Origin: an uncultured Paracoccaceae bacterium
Lineage (GTDB): Bacteria > Pseudomonadota > Alphaproteobacteria > Rhodobacterales > Rhodobacteraceae
Direction of reading: 5' to 3'
Length of the DNA stretch: 45,166 bases
Assembly: GCA_937920555.1 (NCBI GenBank)
Contig: CAKZTM010000019.1
Location: 1 to 45,166, forward strand
Below the pieces are notes generated by a model that made no database searches, had not been told where the DNA came from, and was given only the letters and a program-made list of their open reading frames with translations. Positions within the stretch are counted from its first letter, which is position 1, and each line of letters begins with the position of its first letter. The position numbers and the translations under genes were made by a program. Shown here piece after piece: positions 16,672 through 24,446 of this stretch.

Positions 16672-17675
16672 AGCATGTCCACAATCGGCCCAACCCCGTG
16701 ACGAAAAGGATCAACGCAAGGCAGGCCGGTTTCCGTAGCAAGCCCAGCCAGATAGGTCTGGGCCTCGTCTTCAGTCATTGCGGAGGTATTCACGCAAACC
16801 CCGACCACGCGGCATTCCGGGTTGACCCAGCGCGCCAGTCGCAACCCGACCTCGCGCACGTCTTGAATGCTGGGCAGCTTGTAATCCGGCAGGCCACGCA
16901 TGTGGGGCCGGGTCGGCTCGTGGCAAATCACCAAGGCATCAGGTTGCCCCCCGTGAACGAGCGCCATGGTCACGCCGGAATAAGATGCGTGAAACAGGCT
17001 GCCTTGCCCTTCGATCAAATCCCAGTGCTCCGGGTCATTATCCGGCGTTAAATATTCGACGGCTCCGGCCATAAAATCGGCCACCACAGCGTCAAGCGGC
17101 ACGCCTTCCCCGGTGATCAAAATACCGGTTTGGCCGGTGGCGCGGAAGGTGGAGTTCATGCCACGCGCTTTCATCTCTTTGTCCAGCGCCAGAGAGGCGT
17201 ACATCTTACCCACCGAACAATCCGTGCCCACCGCCAGCAGACGCTTACCGGTCCGTTTTTTGCCATTGGCAATCGGGTATTGCACCGGCGGGATCCGCAC
17301 ATCATGCAGATCGCGGCCATGGGCCTTGGCCGCTGCAACCAATTCAGGCTCATCGGAGAGCTGATTGTGCAGGCCAGATGCAATATCGAGCCCGGCTGCG
17401 AGGGCCTTACACAGAACCGATGTCCATTCTTTACTGATCAGCCCACCACGGTTGGCAACGCCGATCACGAGGGTCTTGGCCCCGGCTTTCACAGCGTCGT
17501 CAATCGTTACATCCTGCAATTTGATGTCGGCCTTGCAGCCCTCCATGCGAAATTGGCCTATACAATCTTCGGGGCGCCAATCGCGGATGCCTTGAGCGAC
17601 TTTGGCTGACAGCGGATCCGGGGCGTCGCCCAAAAAGAGAAGATAGGGTTTCTTAATCATCTGAAGGACTTTCAT
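16668..17675 (-). CDS. dgcN: DgcN: D-glutamate N-acetyltransferase (DUF1611)
   Basis: A 335-aa DUF1611-family protein with a P-loop, GTDCSVGKM at residues 150-158, between an N-terminal Rossmann-like part (LLFLGDAPD) and a C-terminal NTPase-like part containing LIEGQGSLFHASYSGV and CHEPTRPHMRG. DgcN of marine bacteria acetylates D-glutamate, and DgcA then racemises the product, so D-glutamate enters central metabolism. The order dgcN-dgcA matches that pathway. The start is ATG 17675 (MKVLQMIKKP), though no clear Shine-Dalgarno is visible; ATG 17660 is an alternative. Palindromic sites lie in the upstream gap. Confidence 0.88.
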   Translation of the reverse strand: MKVLQMIKKPYLLFLGDAPDPLSAKVAQGIRDWRPEDCIGQFRMEGCKADIKLQDVTIDDAVKAGAKTLVIGVANRGGLISKEWTSVLCKALAAGLDIASGLHNQLSDEPELVAAAKAHGRDLHDVRIPPVQYPIANGKKRTGKRLLAVGTDCSVGKMYASLALDKEMKARGMNSTFRATGQTGILITGEGVPLDAVVADFMAGAVEYLTPDNDPEHWDLIEGQGSLFHASYSGVTMALVHGGQPDALVICHEPTRPHMRGLPDYKLPSIQDVREVGLRLARWVNPECRVVGVCVNTSAMTEDEAQTYLAGLATETGLPCVDPFRHGVGPIVDML

Positions 17676-17722
17676 GGGCGAAGAGTTGCTTTCATAGAAA
17701 ATAGCAACCGGCGGTGAAATAA

Positions 17723-17770
17723 TCTCGCGAGAATTCCAATCCTGTCGGTTTTTTTCGAAGATAATTCGAA
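17723..17770. promoter_or_regulatory. Palindromic operator candidates upstream of dgcN
   Basis: The 160-bp gap upstream of dgcN holds a perfect 10-bp palindrome TCTCGCGAGA at 17723-17732, and two TTCGAA palindromes at 17754-17759 and 17765-17770 whose centres are 11 bp apart, one helical turn. That spacing suggests side-by-side binding of a regulator. The region is also downstream of the gene ending at 17836, so transcript-end function is possible. No regulator gene is nearby. Confidence 0.45.
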
Positions 17771-17835
17771 ACCTTGGGGGGTTTTTCTAAGAATTTACGA
17801 CCATCGCCGAACCGGCCGCCCGGTCCGACTGGACG

Positions 17836-18237
17836 TTATTTCAAAAGAGCGATCGGCGCGCTGGTATCATGTTCGTAATCCAAGGGGGCGTTTTCGACGG
17901 CCTCAGTGCGTCTTTTGAACTCGTAATTCATCCATTCGCCGTCTTTCTCAGCCCGAATGATCAGGCATTGGGAAAGATGTCGGGCGCCATCATAAAGGTC
18001 AACCAGACCGCGCAATTTCGGCACCGTTTCAAGATCGACTGAAAACCCAGCACCCCAAAATTTCGCGACCGGATAAATATCTTCGCCCACATGAACACGC
18101 AGGCGATTTTTCTTACGTTCTGCTTTCTTTTGAGCGGCTTTGATGCCGTCCATCACTTCATTCGAAAAGAATGCTTCCACGACCGATCCCCCGATTCTCT
18201 CCAACCACAATTGTGCGCCCCGTTGCTCATAAATCAA
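17836..18237 (-). CDS. Conserved protein of unknown function, PilZ-like appearance
   Basis: A 133-aa soluble protein I cannot name with certainty. The N-terminal 50 residues are charged and helical (VMDGIKAAQKKAERKKNR). The C-terminal part is predicted beta-rich: RLRVHVGEDIYPVAKFWGAG, FSVDLETVPKLRGLVDLYDG, then CLIIRAEKDGEWMNYEFKRR. The pattern of a basic stretch followed by a barrel-like region with G-F-S-V recalls PilZ domains, but the canonical RxxxR and (D/N)xSxxG motifs are not clearly present. The start is TTG at 18237. It is a single gene between dgcN and cobM on the same strand, with no obvious link to either. Confidence 0.6.
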   Translation of the reverse strand: MIYEQRGAQLWLERIGGSVVEAFFSNEVMDGIKAAQKKAERKKNRLRVHVGEDIYPVAKFWGAGFSVDLETVPKLRGLVDLYDGARHLSQCLIIRAEKDGEWMNYEFKRRTEAVENAPLDYEHDTSAPIALLK

Positions 18238-18263
18238 GTGGGCACAGCCTAATTGGTGAATAA

Positions 18264-18285
18264 CCGTAACTCATTAATTTTACGG
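18264..18285 (-). terminator. Weak hairpin after cobM
   Basis: CCGTAA at 18264-18269 pairs with TTACGG at 18280-18285 around a 10-base AT-rich loop, 3 bp after the cobM stop, followed on the minus strand by TTATT. It could end the cob operon, but the stem is short and the T-run poor. Confidence 0.35.
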
Positions 18286-18288
18286 AAA

Positions 18289-19080
18289 TTATGTGTTAAA
18301 ATCCTCAACCAGATCGACGCCGCGCACGGGCCGCAGAACATGCGGTTTGGCCGGATCATAGAGGGCCGAGTCCACAAAGTTCTGTTGCTCCGCCAAAGCC
18401 GGGCCAACCAATACCAAGGCGGTGCGTGTAATCTTGGCTTTTCGGACGTCTTTGCGGATGGTCGAGAGCGTGCCGCGGATGATCAACTGGTCCGGCCAAC
18501 TGACACGGTAGCCCACAACAACCGGACAGTCGGCACCGTAATAGGGTGTCAACTGGCGCTCGATCTCACGCATGTTGCGAATGGCCAGATGAATGGCCAA
18601 TGTGGACCCGGTTTTCGCAAAATTCTCCAGAGTTTCCCCTTCAGGCATGGAGGTCGATTGCATCGACATACGTGTAAGAACAATGGATTGCGCGATTTCC
18701 GGGATCGTCAATTCCTGACCCAAAGCCGCAGCAGCCGCTGCATAAGCGGGCACGCCGGGGATGATCTGATAGTCGATCCCGTCCGCTCGCAGGCGGCGGA
18801 TTTGCTCGGCGATTGCCCCGTAAAGAGACGGATCACCAGAGTGGACACGGGCCACATCCTGACCTGCCGCATGGGCTTTAACGATCTCGTTATGGGTTTG
18901 CTCAAGGGTCATGGCAGCCGTATCCATGACCCGCGCATCTTTTGGCGCACCGTCAATAACCTGCTCTGGCACCAGCGAGCCTGCGTATAAGCAAACCGGA
19001 CAGGCCGCGATAAGGCGTTGCCCTTTCACAGTAATCAGGTCCGGATCACCCGGCCCTGCGCCGATGAAATAGACAGTCAT
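18289..19080 (-). CDS. cobM: Precorrin-4 C11-methyltransferase
   Basis: A 263-aa SAM-dependent tetrapyrrole methyltransferase that methylates C-11 of precorrin-4 in corrin-ring synthesis. Seen: GAGPGDPDLITVKGQRLI at the N-terminus, VCLYAGSLVPEQV, the family motif VHSGDPSLYGAIAEQ, IPGVPAYAAAAAALGQELTIPE broken by the typical SAM-binding loop, and LTRMSMQS. The length fits CobM/CbiF. The start overlaps the cobJ fusion stop by four bases. It is the last gene of the minus-strand operon. Confidence 0.95.
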   Translation of the reverse strand: MTVYFIGAGPGDPDLITVKGQRLIAACPVCLYAGSLVPEQVIDGAPKDARVMDTAAMTLEQTHNEIVKAHAAGQDVARVHSGDPSLYGAIAEQIRRLRADGIDYQIIPGVPAYAAAAAALGQELTIPEIAQSIVLTRMSMQSTSMPEGETLENFAKTGSTLAIHLAIRNMREIERQLTPYYGADCPVVVGYRVSWPDQLIIRGTLSTIRKDVRKAKITRTALVLVGPALAEQQNFVDSALYDPAKPHVLRPVRGVDLVEDFNT

Positions 19081-20909
19081 GATACATCCCTTTCGCTCAA
19101 ATCGCCGTCGATACGGCGGGCATAGCCGCGCGGCGTGTACATTCGAGGCCCGTCACCAAGCTCGGCCAGCTTGGAGTGAGAGGAGCCGATCAAAACGACG
19201 GTCAGCATGTCCACCTCATCAACTTGCAAATCCTCCAAGCGCCGGTAACGGAGCTGTTCTTCAGGGCGGCCAAGCGATGTGGCAAGCAGAACCGGCGTAT
19301 CTTTGGGGCGGTGGTTGAGAAGAATATCACGAGCCTCGGCCAGCAATGTTCGGCGGGTCTTGGAGACCGGGTTGTAAAAGGCGATAACAAAATCCCCCTC
19401 TGCGGCGCTGGTGATCCGGCGGATGATATCATCACGGCGGGTCAAAAGATCGCTGAGCGAAATGGCACAAAAGTCATGACCTAGCGGTGCGCCTGCCCGC
19501 GCGGCGGCGGCTTGAAGAGCCGACACGCCGGGTGCGGAGACAACTTCAACGCGGCGAGCGGGCCCGGAGACCCCTGCCTCGTCCGCGCCCCGATCCAAAA
19601 GTTCAAAAACAAGTGCGCCCATAGCGTAGATGCCCGCATCGCCTGAGCAAATCAGCGCGATATTACGCCCTTTTGCGGCCTCTTCGAGCGCATATCGACA
19701 CCGGGCTTCCTCTCCGCCGAGCGGGAAATCCTGCCGTGATTTTCCAAGGGCCAACGGCCCCAGAAGGTCGATATAGAGCGAATAGCCAACCAACTCATCT
19801 GCATCCGCAATCAGACGAGACGCCTCTGGTGTGCGCCATGCCGACTGACCCGGCCCAATGCCAACAAGAGAAACCTTACCCCGCTTTAACCCCTGTAACT
19901 CAGTTATAGGAGTTAACGATTGGCCTATCGCACAGGTCGCATTTGCGGATTTACGTTTGTTCACCAGCAAACTGCCCTCTGGCCCAACGCCGCACAACGC
20001 TGCCGCCTCGCTGACCCCATGAGTGCCAACTTCGGCAAAAACAACATCGGACGGCGTTGCAAGACGCGGGGTCTGCGCGTTCAGTGTCTGCGCATCGAAA
20101 AATGTGAGCGGCACGTTAAGTGATCCGGCCAAATCCAGAACCGCCGGTTCATCCGCTTTGACATCAATAGAATGGATGGCCGCCAAAGCAGCGGGAGCAA
20201 TATTCGCTTCTATCAGCGTCTCACGCACCAAGGCGGCAAGTTCGCCCGGCGGGCAATTACGCGAACACCCCACGCCCAATGTGTATAGCTGCGGCGCAAA
20301 TACCAACTCATCGATGGCGGGTTCGTGCGGTGCGGCGGTAATCGTGATCTTTGTGCCATCGCCGCGTGGCAGGCTGTCCAGCCAATGCGCCTCGCCCTCA
20401 ATGATGGCGCCACCACCGACCAAGAGCTTGGCCATCACCGATTTGGCAGCTTCAGGGTTCGCCAAACGCCATCCAGCCGGTGGCTCATCAAGCGCCACGC
20501 CAAGTGCTATATCGCCGGCGGTTGTGACAGCTGCGTGCCCGTCAATAATTCCAGCCACCTCCCGTGCCAACCGGTTCGCACCTCGGTGCCCACCCAGTAA
20601 GGGCACAACCGTCCCATCCTCGGCCACAGCAATCACGGGCGGCTCGGTGGTTTTATCCGCCAACAGCGATGCCACCGCGCGGATCAAGATACCGGCCGAA
20701 CAAACACCAATCACCGGATGACCGGCGGCAAAGAGATCGCGGGCATGATCGAGCCCATTGTCAAAATAGGTGTCCGCCGCGTCTACGCGTCCGGCACGGC
20801 CTTCAAGCGGCAAGCCCAGCGCATCTGCCAGTTTGCGGGCCACCGGCGCACCCGCATTGTTCAGGCACATCACTCGGGGGGGTAAGACGGGGCGGGTTAG
20901 CTCAGCCAC
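19077..20909 (-). CDS. cobJ: CbiG/CobE-CobJ fusion: precorrin-3B C17-methyltransferase
   Basis: A 610-aa fusion. Residues about 18-130 resemble the CbiG N-terminal domain (VIGVCSAGILIRAVASLL, VPLLGGHRGANRLA). Residues 208-330 resemble CobE/CbiG C-terminal (LYTLGVGCSRNCP, AAIHSIDVKADEP, NKRKSANATCAIG). Residues 345-590 form CobJ (VSLVGIGPGQSAW, ALICSGDAGIYAMGAL, APGVSALQAAAARAGAPLGHDF broken by loops, FYNPVSKTR). CobJ methylates C-17 with ring contraction; CbiG opens the delta-lactone of cobalt-precorrin-5A in the anaerobic route, and CobE is a companion of the aerobic route. A 31-bp palindrome (19886-19916) encodes residues 332-342, exactly at the junction with CobJ. The start GTG 20909 lies within the end of cobI. 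Confidence 0.9.
   Translation of the reverse strand: MAELTRPVLPPRVMCLNNAGAPVARKLADALGLPLEGRAGRVDAADTYFDNGLDHARDLFAAGHPVIGVCSAGILIRAVASLLADKTTEPPVIAVAEDGTVVPLLGGHRGANRLAREVAGIIDGHAAVTTAGDIALGVALDEPPAGWRLANPEAAKSVMAKLLVGGGAIIEGEAHWLDSLPRGDGTKITITAAPHEPAIDELVFAPQLYTLGVGCSRNCPPGELAALVRETLIEANIAPAALAAIHSIDVKADEPAVLDLAGSLNVPLTFFDAQTLNAQTPRLATPSDVVFAEVGTHGVSEAAALCGVGPEGSLLVNKRKSANATCAIGQSLTPITELQGLKRGKVSLVGIGPGQSAWRTPEASRLIADADELVGYSLYIDLLGPLALGKSRQDFPLGGEEARCRYALEEAAKGRNIALICSGDAGIYAMGALVFELLDRGADEAGVSGPARRVEVVSAPGVSALQAAAARAGAPLGHDFCAISLSDLLTRRDDIIRRITSAAEGDFVIAFYNPVSKTRRTLLAEARDILLNHRPKDTPVLLATSLGRPEEQLRYRRLEDLQVDEVDMLTVVLIGSSHSKLAELGDGPRMYTPRGYARRIDGDLSERDVS
19886..19916. repeat. 31-bp palindromic element inside cobJ, copy A
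   Basis: A palindrome with arms TTAACCCCT (19886-19894) and AGGAGTTAA (19908-19916) and an inner TAACT-C-AGTTA. It matches 23435-23465 at 26 of 31 positions. Read in the cobJ frame it encodes LTPITELQGL, in the linker between the CobE-like and CobJ domains. It is AT-rich against GC-rich flanks, like an in-frame palindromic insertion. Confidence 0.75.
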
Positions 20910-21601
20910 GGGTCGCCACCTTTCGTTACTAAAATCATGGAGAAATACGGTGCCTTTTCAGGCGCTTGGCTCAGGGGAAGCGACACCTGATTGGGAAGCG
21001 AGGCATGGGCAATATAAGCCGCATTTTCCGTCAGGCTTTGGGCGGCAAGAACCTTTCGGATTTTTGGCAAATGCCGCCCCACTTTCATAATAGCCAGCGC
21101 GTCAGCCGCCTCAATCCGGGCTATCAACTCGCCCTCATCCAGCGTACCCGGAATGATTGTCAGCACCTCGTTTCGCGCCGAGAGCGGTCGTTTGCAGGCA
21201 GCCGCACATGCGGTGACCGAGGTCACGCCGGGCACAATTTCGGTTTGAAAACGTCCCGACAGCCGCGCAAAAAGATACATGAACGAGCCGTAAAACAGCG
21301 GATCACCCTCGCATAAAACAACCACATCGCCGCCTGCGCTCAGAGCGGTCGCAATCTGTGTTGCGGCGGCATCATAGGCGTCCTGCGCCGGATAGCGCGC
21401 CACATCCATCGGTATCTCGATACGAATTTCTCGAGCGTCCGGCGCGATCGCATCGGCCGCAATGGAACGCGCGAAACTGTCCCCGCCCAGCGGCGCCGGA
21501 TAAGCCACAATCTTTGCATTGCGTATCAACCGGTGAGCCTTCAAGGTCATCAATTCGGGATCGCCGGGACCAAGCCCGATGCCAAAAAGAGTACCGCTCA
21601 T
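20897..21601 (-). CDS. cobI: Precorrin-2 C20-methyltransferase
   Basis: A 234-aa SAM-dependent methyltransferase that adds a methyl group at C-20 of precorrin-2. Seen: FGIGLGPGDPELMTLKAHR at the N-terminus, the family motif VVLCEGDPLFYGSFMYLFARL (typical CobI/CbiL F-Y-G-S-F), EIVPGVTSVTACAA and IMKVGRHLPKIRKVL. I chose ATG 21601, which overlaps the cobL stop as ATGA; a frame reaching 21619 would add six residues. The 3' end overlaps the start of the cobJ fusion by 13 bp. Confidence 0.95.
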   Translation of the reverse strand: MSGTLFGIGLGPGDPELMTLKAHRLIRNAKIVAYPAPLGGDSFARSIAADAIAPDAREIRIEIPMDVARYPAQDAYDAAATQIATALSAGGDVVVLCEGDPLFYGSFMYLFARLSGRFQTEIVPGVTSVTACAAACKRPLSARNEVLTIIPGTLDEGELIARIEAADALAIMKVGRHLPKIRKVLAAQSLTENAAYIAHASLPNQVSLPLSQAPEKAPYFSMILVTKGGDPWLS

Positions 21602-22809
21602 CGTTTGACAAGGCTCCATTGCGTGACCGGCATCAGGGGCCGCCAGCCGGTCCGTGGCCCTACCGGCTCAGCCCGGTTGATTTGCAGTTTGACAAGATCT
21701 CCGCCGTGACGGCGGTGCAAACGAATAAGCACTTCTTCACTTTCCAAGGTCACTGCGTTGCACACCAGTCGGCCCAGAGGACGAAGGGCTGCAAGACAGG
21801 CATCCACTGTCTTCTCGCTCAGGCCCCCACCGATAAAAATCGCATCCGGTGGCTCAAGGTCGGTAAGTGCCGCAGGTACGGTCCCGTCGATCAGCTCCAG
21901 GCGCGGTGTGCCCAGCGCCTCGGCATTGGTTGCCGCCATTGTCCGCCGGTCTGCTCTAGGCTCGATCCCGACAGCACGCGAATATGCAGCCGCGCGCATC
22001 CACTCGATGGCGACCGACCCGCATCCGGTGCCCACGTCCCACAACAATGCGCCCCGCATCGGCATCAGCTTGGCCAGGGTCGCGGCGCGCACTTCCCGTT
22101 TGGTCATGGTGCCGTCATGAGTAAACAGCTCATCAGCCAGCCCCGGCACCCGCGGCATCAGAGCCGCGTTTTGGTCCGCAATGCACTCCACCGCCAGCGT
22201 GTTGAATTCCGGCACGTCGTGGTTCCAGTTTGAGGCAAGCCCATCAAACCGCGCCTCATTCTCGCCGCCCATGGCCGCCAGAACCGTCATCTTTGAGCGG
22301 CCAAACCCACGCTCCGTGAGGAAGGTCGCAATCTGAGCAGGCGTCTTGGCCCCGGTGGTCAAAATCAAAAGACGCGCCTCCGGTTGGATGAATGCAATCA
22401 TCGTCTCGACCGGTCGTCCGTGAACCGTCAGCGTTTCAAGATCGGCCATCGACCAGCCCATGCGAACGGCGGCGAGCTGAAACGCGGAAATTTGCGGGTG
22501 ATAGGAAATTTCGCGGGGCTCAACCGCCCGCCCGATCCGCGCGCCCACTGAGAACCACAGCGGATCACCGGTGGCCAGCACAACCACACGTCTGCCTTTG
22601 AGGCTTTTGAGCGTATCGATCAACGCATCAAACGGGTGCGGCCACGCGATGCGCTCTGCGGCCACCTCATCGGACAGTTTGTGGTGCCGGTCCCCGCCAA
22701 TAATCACGTCGGCGGAGGTTACGATCGTTTTGGCAGCTGAGGTCAGCCCGTCCATGCCGTCCTCGCCGATACCCACGATATGTAGCCAAGGCGCTGTTGC
22801 GGTCGTCAT
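21598..22809 (-). CDS. cobL: Precorrin-6Y C5,15-methyltransferase (decarboxylating)
   Basis: A 403-aa CobL, a natural fusion of CbiE and CbiT, which methylates C-5 and C-15 and decarboxylates the C-12 acetate. Seen: CbiE part (residues about 8-205) with IVGIGEDGMDGLTSAAK, VLATGDPLWFSVG and HPQISAFQLAAVRMGW; CbiT part from about 235 with MTKREVRAATLAKL and SAM-binding LWDVGTGCGSVAIEW, then IFIGGGLSEKTVDACL. Both halves are complete. ATG 22809 overlaps the cobH fusion stop by four bases. Confidence 0.95.
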   Translation of the reverse strand: MTTATAPWLHIVGIGEDGMDGLTSAAKTIVTSADVIIGGDRHHKLSDEVAAERIAWPHPFDALIDTLKSLKGRRVVVLATGDPLWFSVGARIGRAVEPREISYHPQISAFQLAAVRMGWSMADLETLTVHGRPVETMIAFIQPEARLLILTTGAKTPAQIATFLTERGFGRSKMTVLAAMGGENEARFDGLASNWNHDVPEFNTLAVECIADQNAALMPRVPGLADELFTHDGTMTKREVRAATLAKLMPMRGALLWDVGTGCGSVAIEWMRAAAYSRAVGIEPRADRRTMAATNAEALGTPRLELIDGTVPAALTDLEPPDAIFIGGGLSEKTVDACLAALRPLGRLVCNAVTLESEEVLIRLHRRHGGDLVKLQINRAEPVGPRTGWRPLMPVTQWSLVKR

Positions 22810-24446
22810 CCGTGCCCCTCCAGCCCTGCGACCAACGCGTTAACCGCCGCTGAGGCGATAGCTGAGCCGCCTTTTCGTCCCTTGAGTGCGATATAGGGAA
22901 CGCCGCGTGGGTTTGCTGCAAGGGCCGCTTTGCTTTCGGCGGCGCCAACAAAACCCACGGGAAAACCCAGGATCGCGGCAGGTTTGGGCCATCCCCGATC
23001 CAAGAGCTCCAAAAGATGAAACAGCGCCGTGGGAGCGTTTCCGATCACAACAATCGCGCCTTCGATGTGGTCACGCCAAAGCTCAACAGCAGCGGCGGAC
23101 CGCGTGTTTCTAATGCGCTTTGCCAGATCCGGCACTGATGGATCATTCAAGGTGACGATGATCTGGTTATCTTTGCTTAAGTTGCGCGTGATGATGCCCG
23201 ACCGTACCATTTCGCAATCACACAATATGGGCGCACCTGAGCGTAAGGATGTGTCCGCCTGCGCAACAAAGTCAGGAGCATAGTCGATGCGGTCGGCGAT
23301 CTCGACCATACCGCAGGCATGGATCAGCCGGGTTATCACCGGTTGCAGATTATCCGGGAACCGTTGCAACCGCGCTTCGCGTTTCACAATTTCAAAGCTC
23401 TGCCGATAGATGGCGGCTGGATCACGCTCATATCTTAACTCCTGTATCTGAGGTGTAGGAGTTAACTTTTCAGGGCTGGCGGCCAAAAGAGTCGCTTCAT
23501 GGCCGGCTCCCAATATCCAAGCCTCTTCGGTGACGATGGTTTGACGGTCCTTTTCGCTCAACCCATGGGCAGCGTAAAACAGGTTTGCCAACTCACCGCC
23601 CCTGTCCAGATCATGATAGGCTTGCGCATTTACGCGCACCTGAGCGGCATCTAAAATCTCGTCATCACGCTGCTCTGATGCGATCCGGTCTGCCAAAAGT
23701 GACGGATAAATCTCTGCAAGCACCAAATCCGCATTTGGAGCCTTGAGACCGGTTTCGAACGGCCAAATCTGCGCCTGTTCATCAAAGCGCTCGCGCAGGG
23801 TCTTGACCGCAGGCACCCCGACCAAGACCTGACTGCCGACCGAGCCTGCATATGCCATTTGCCAAACAGTCTTGGCGCGCGGCACGACGGCCTCTACAAT
23901 CCGCCGCTCTGGGGGGTGATCCCCGAAGCGCTCCGTGGCGGTTATCGGCACCTCCGGCACATCCCAGGTGGCGGGCCTGCCCCACATGGGACCGATGCCA
24001 TCATAGGCTTTGTTGATTTCCGAGGCCACGTCGAAGCGATTATTGGCGTTGTCTGGCCCGTCACAAATATGCTCCGAAATCCAGTGCCAAAGGGCCAGCG
24101 CATCGGCCTTGCCGCACACACGCTCAGCCACCCCTTCTGGGTAGCCAAACGGAAAATCAAATCCGACCAGAACTTTGAGCCCGCCTGCCAAAGCCGCTTC
24201 TATCCGCGCCGATAGTCTATCCAACGCGTCCTTTCGGGTGCGCGCATATTCAGGATCACCGACCACACCGTCTTGCGCCACGGCCCACCAAATCGCGTCC
24301 TTGCTGGGACGTGCTGGACTGGGAGCGTTGCGCGCCGACCAATCAACAATAATGTGGACATCAAACAGAGCGCCCGGACCGGAACGGGTCCGAGATTTGA
24401 CCGAATGGCCCTCTTGAGGGCTTGAGGGGAAATCTTCCCCCTTCAC
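22806..24446 (-). CDS. cobH: DUF429-like domain fused to precorrin-8X methylmutase
   Basis: A 546-aa fusion. The C-terminal ~210 residues are CobH/CbiC, which moves a methyl group from C-11 to C-12 of precorrin-8X; seen are YRQSFEIVKREA and RLIHACGM with catalytic His376, CDCEMVRSGI, and GFPVGFVGAAESK. The N-terminal ~330 residues resemble DUF429 proteins with an RNase H-like fold: VDWSARN (D35), VGFDFPFGYP (D97), VLAEIYPSL (E245) and DEILDAAQVR (D266) give a D-D-E-D acidic set. That domain's role in cobalamin synthesis is unknown to me. The start GTG 24446 overlaps the cbiX stop. A 31-bp palindrome encodes residues 328-338 at the domain junction. Confidence 0.88.
   Translation of the reverse strand: MKGEDFPSSPQEGHSVKSRTRSGPGALFDVHIIVDWSARNAPSPARPSKDAIWWAVAQDGVVGDPEYARTRKDALDRLSARIEAALAGGLKVLVGFDFPFGYPEGVAERVCGKADALALWHWISEHICDGPDNANNRFDVASEINKAYDGIGPMWGRPATWDVPEVPITATERFGDHPPERRIVEAVVPRAKTVWQMAYAGSVGSQVLVGVPAVKTLRERFDEQAQIWPFETGLKAPNADLVLAEIYPSLLADRIASEQRDDEILDAAQVRVNAQAYHDLDRGGELANLFYAAHGLSEKDRQTIVTEEAWILGAGHEATLLAASPEKLTPTPQIQELRYERDPAAIYRQSFEIVKREARLQRFPDNLQPVITRLIHACGMVEIADRIDYAPDFVAQADTSLRSGAPILCDCEMVRSGIITRNLSKDNQIIVTLNDPSVPDLAKRIRNTRSAAAVELWRDHIEGAIVVIGNAPTALFHLLELLDRGWPKPAAILGFPVGFVGAAESKAALAANPRGVPYIALKGRKGGSAIASAAVNALVAGLEGHG
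23435..23465. repeat. 31-bp palindromic element inside the cobH fusion, copy B
   Basis: Arms TTAACTCCT (23435-23443) and AGGAGTTAA (23457-23465) are perfectly complementary. The element has the same length as copy A at 19886-19916 and 84% identity with it. In the gene's frame it encodes LTPTPQIQEL, aligning with LTPITELQGL of copy A in the same codon phase. It lies between the DUF429-like and CobH domains. Confidence 0.75.
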
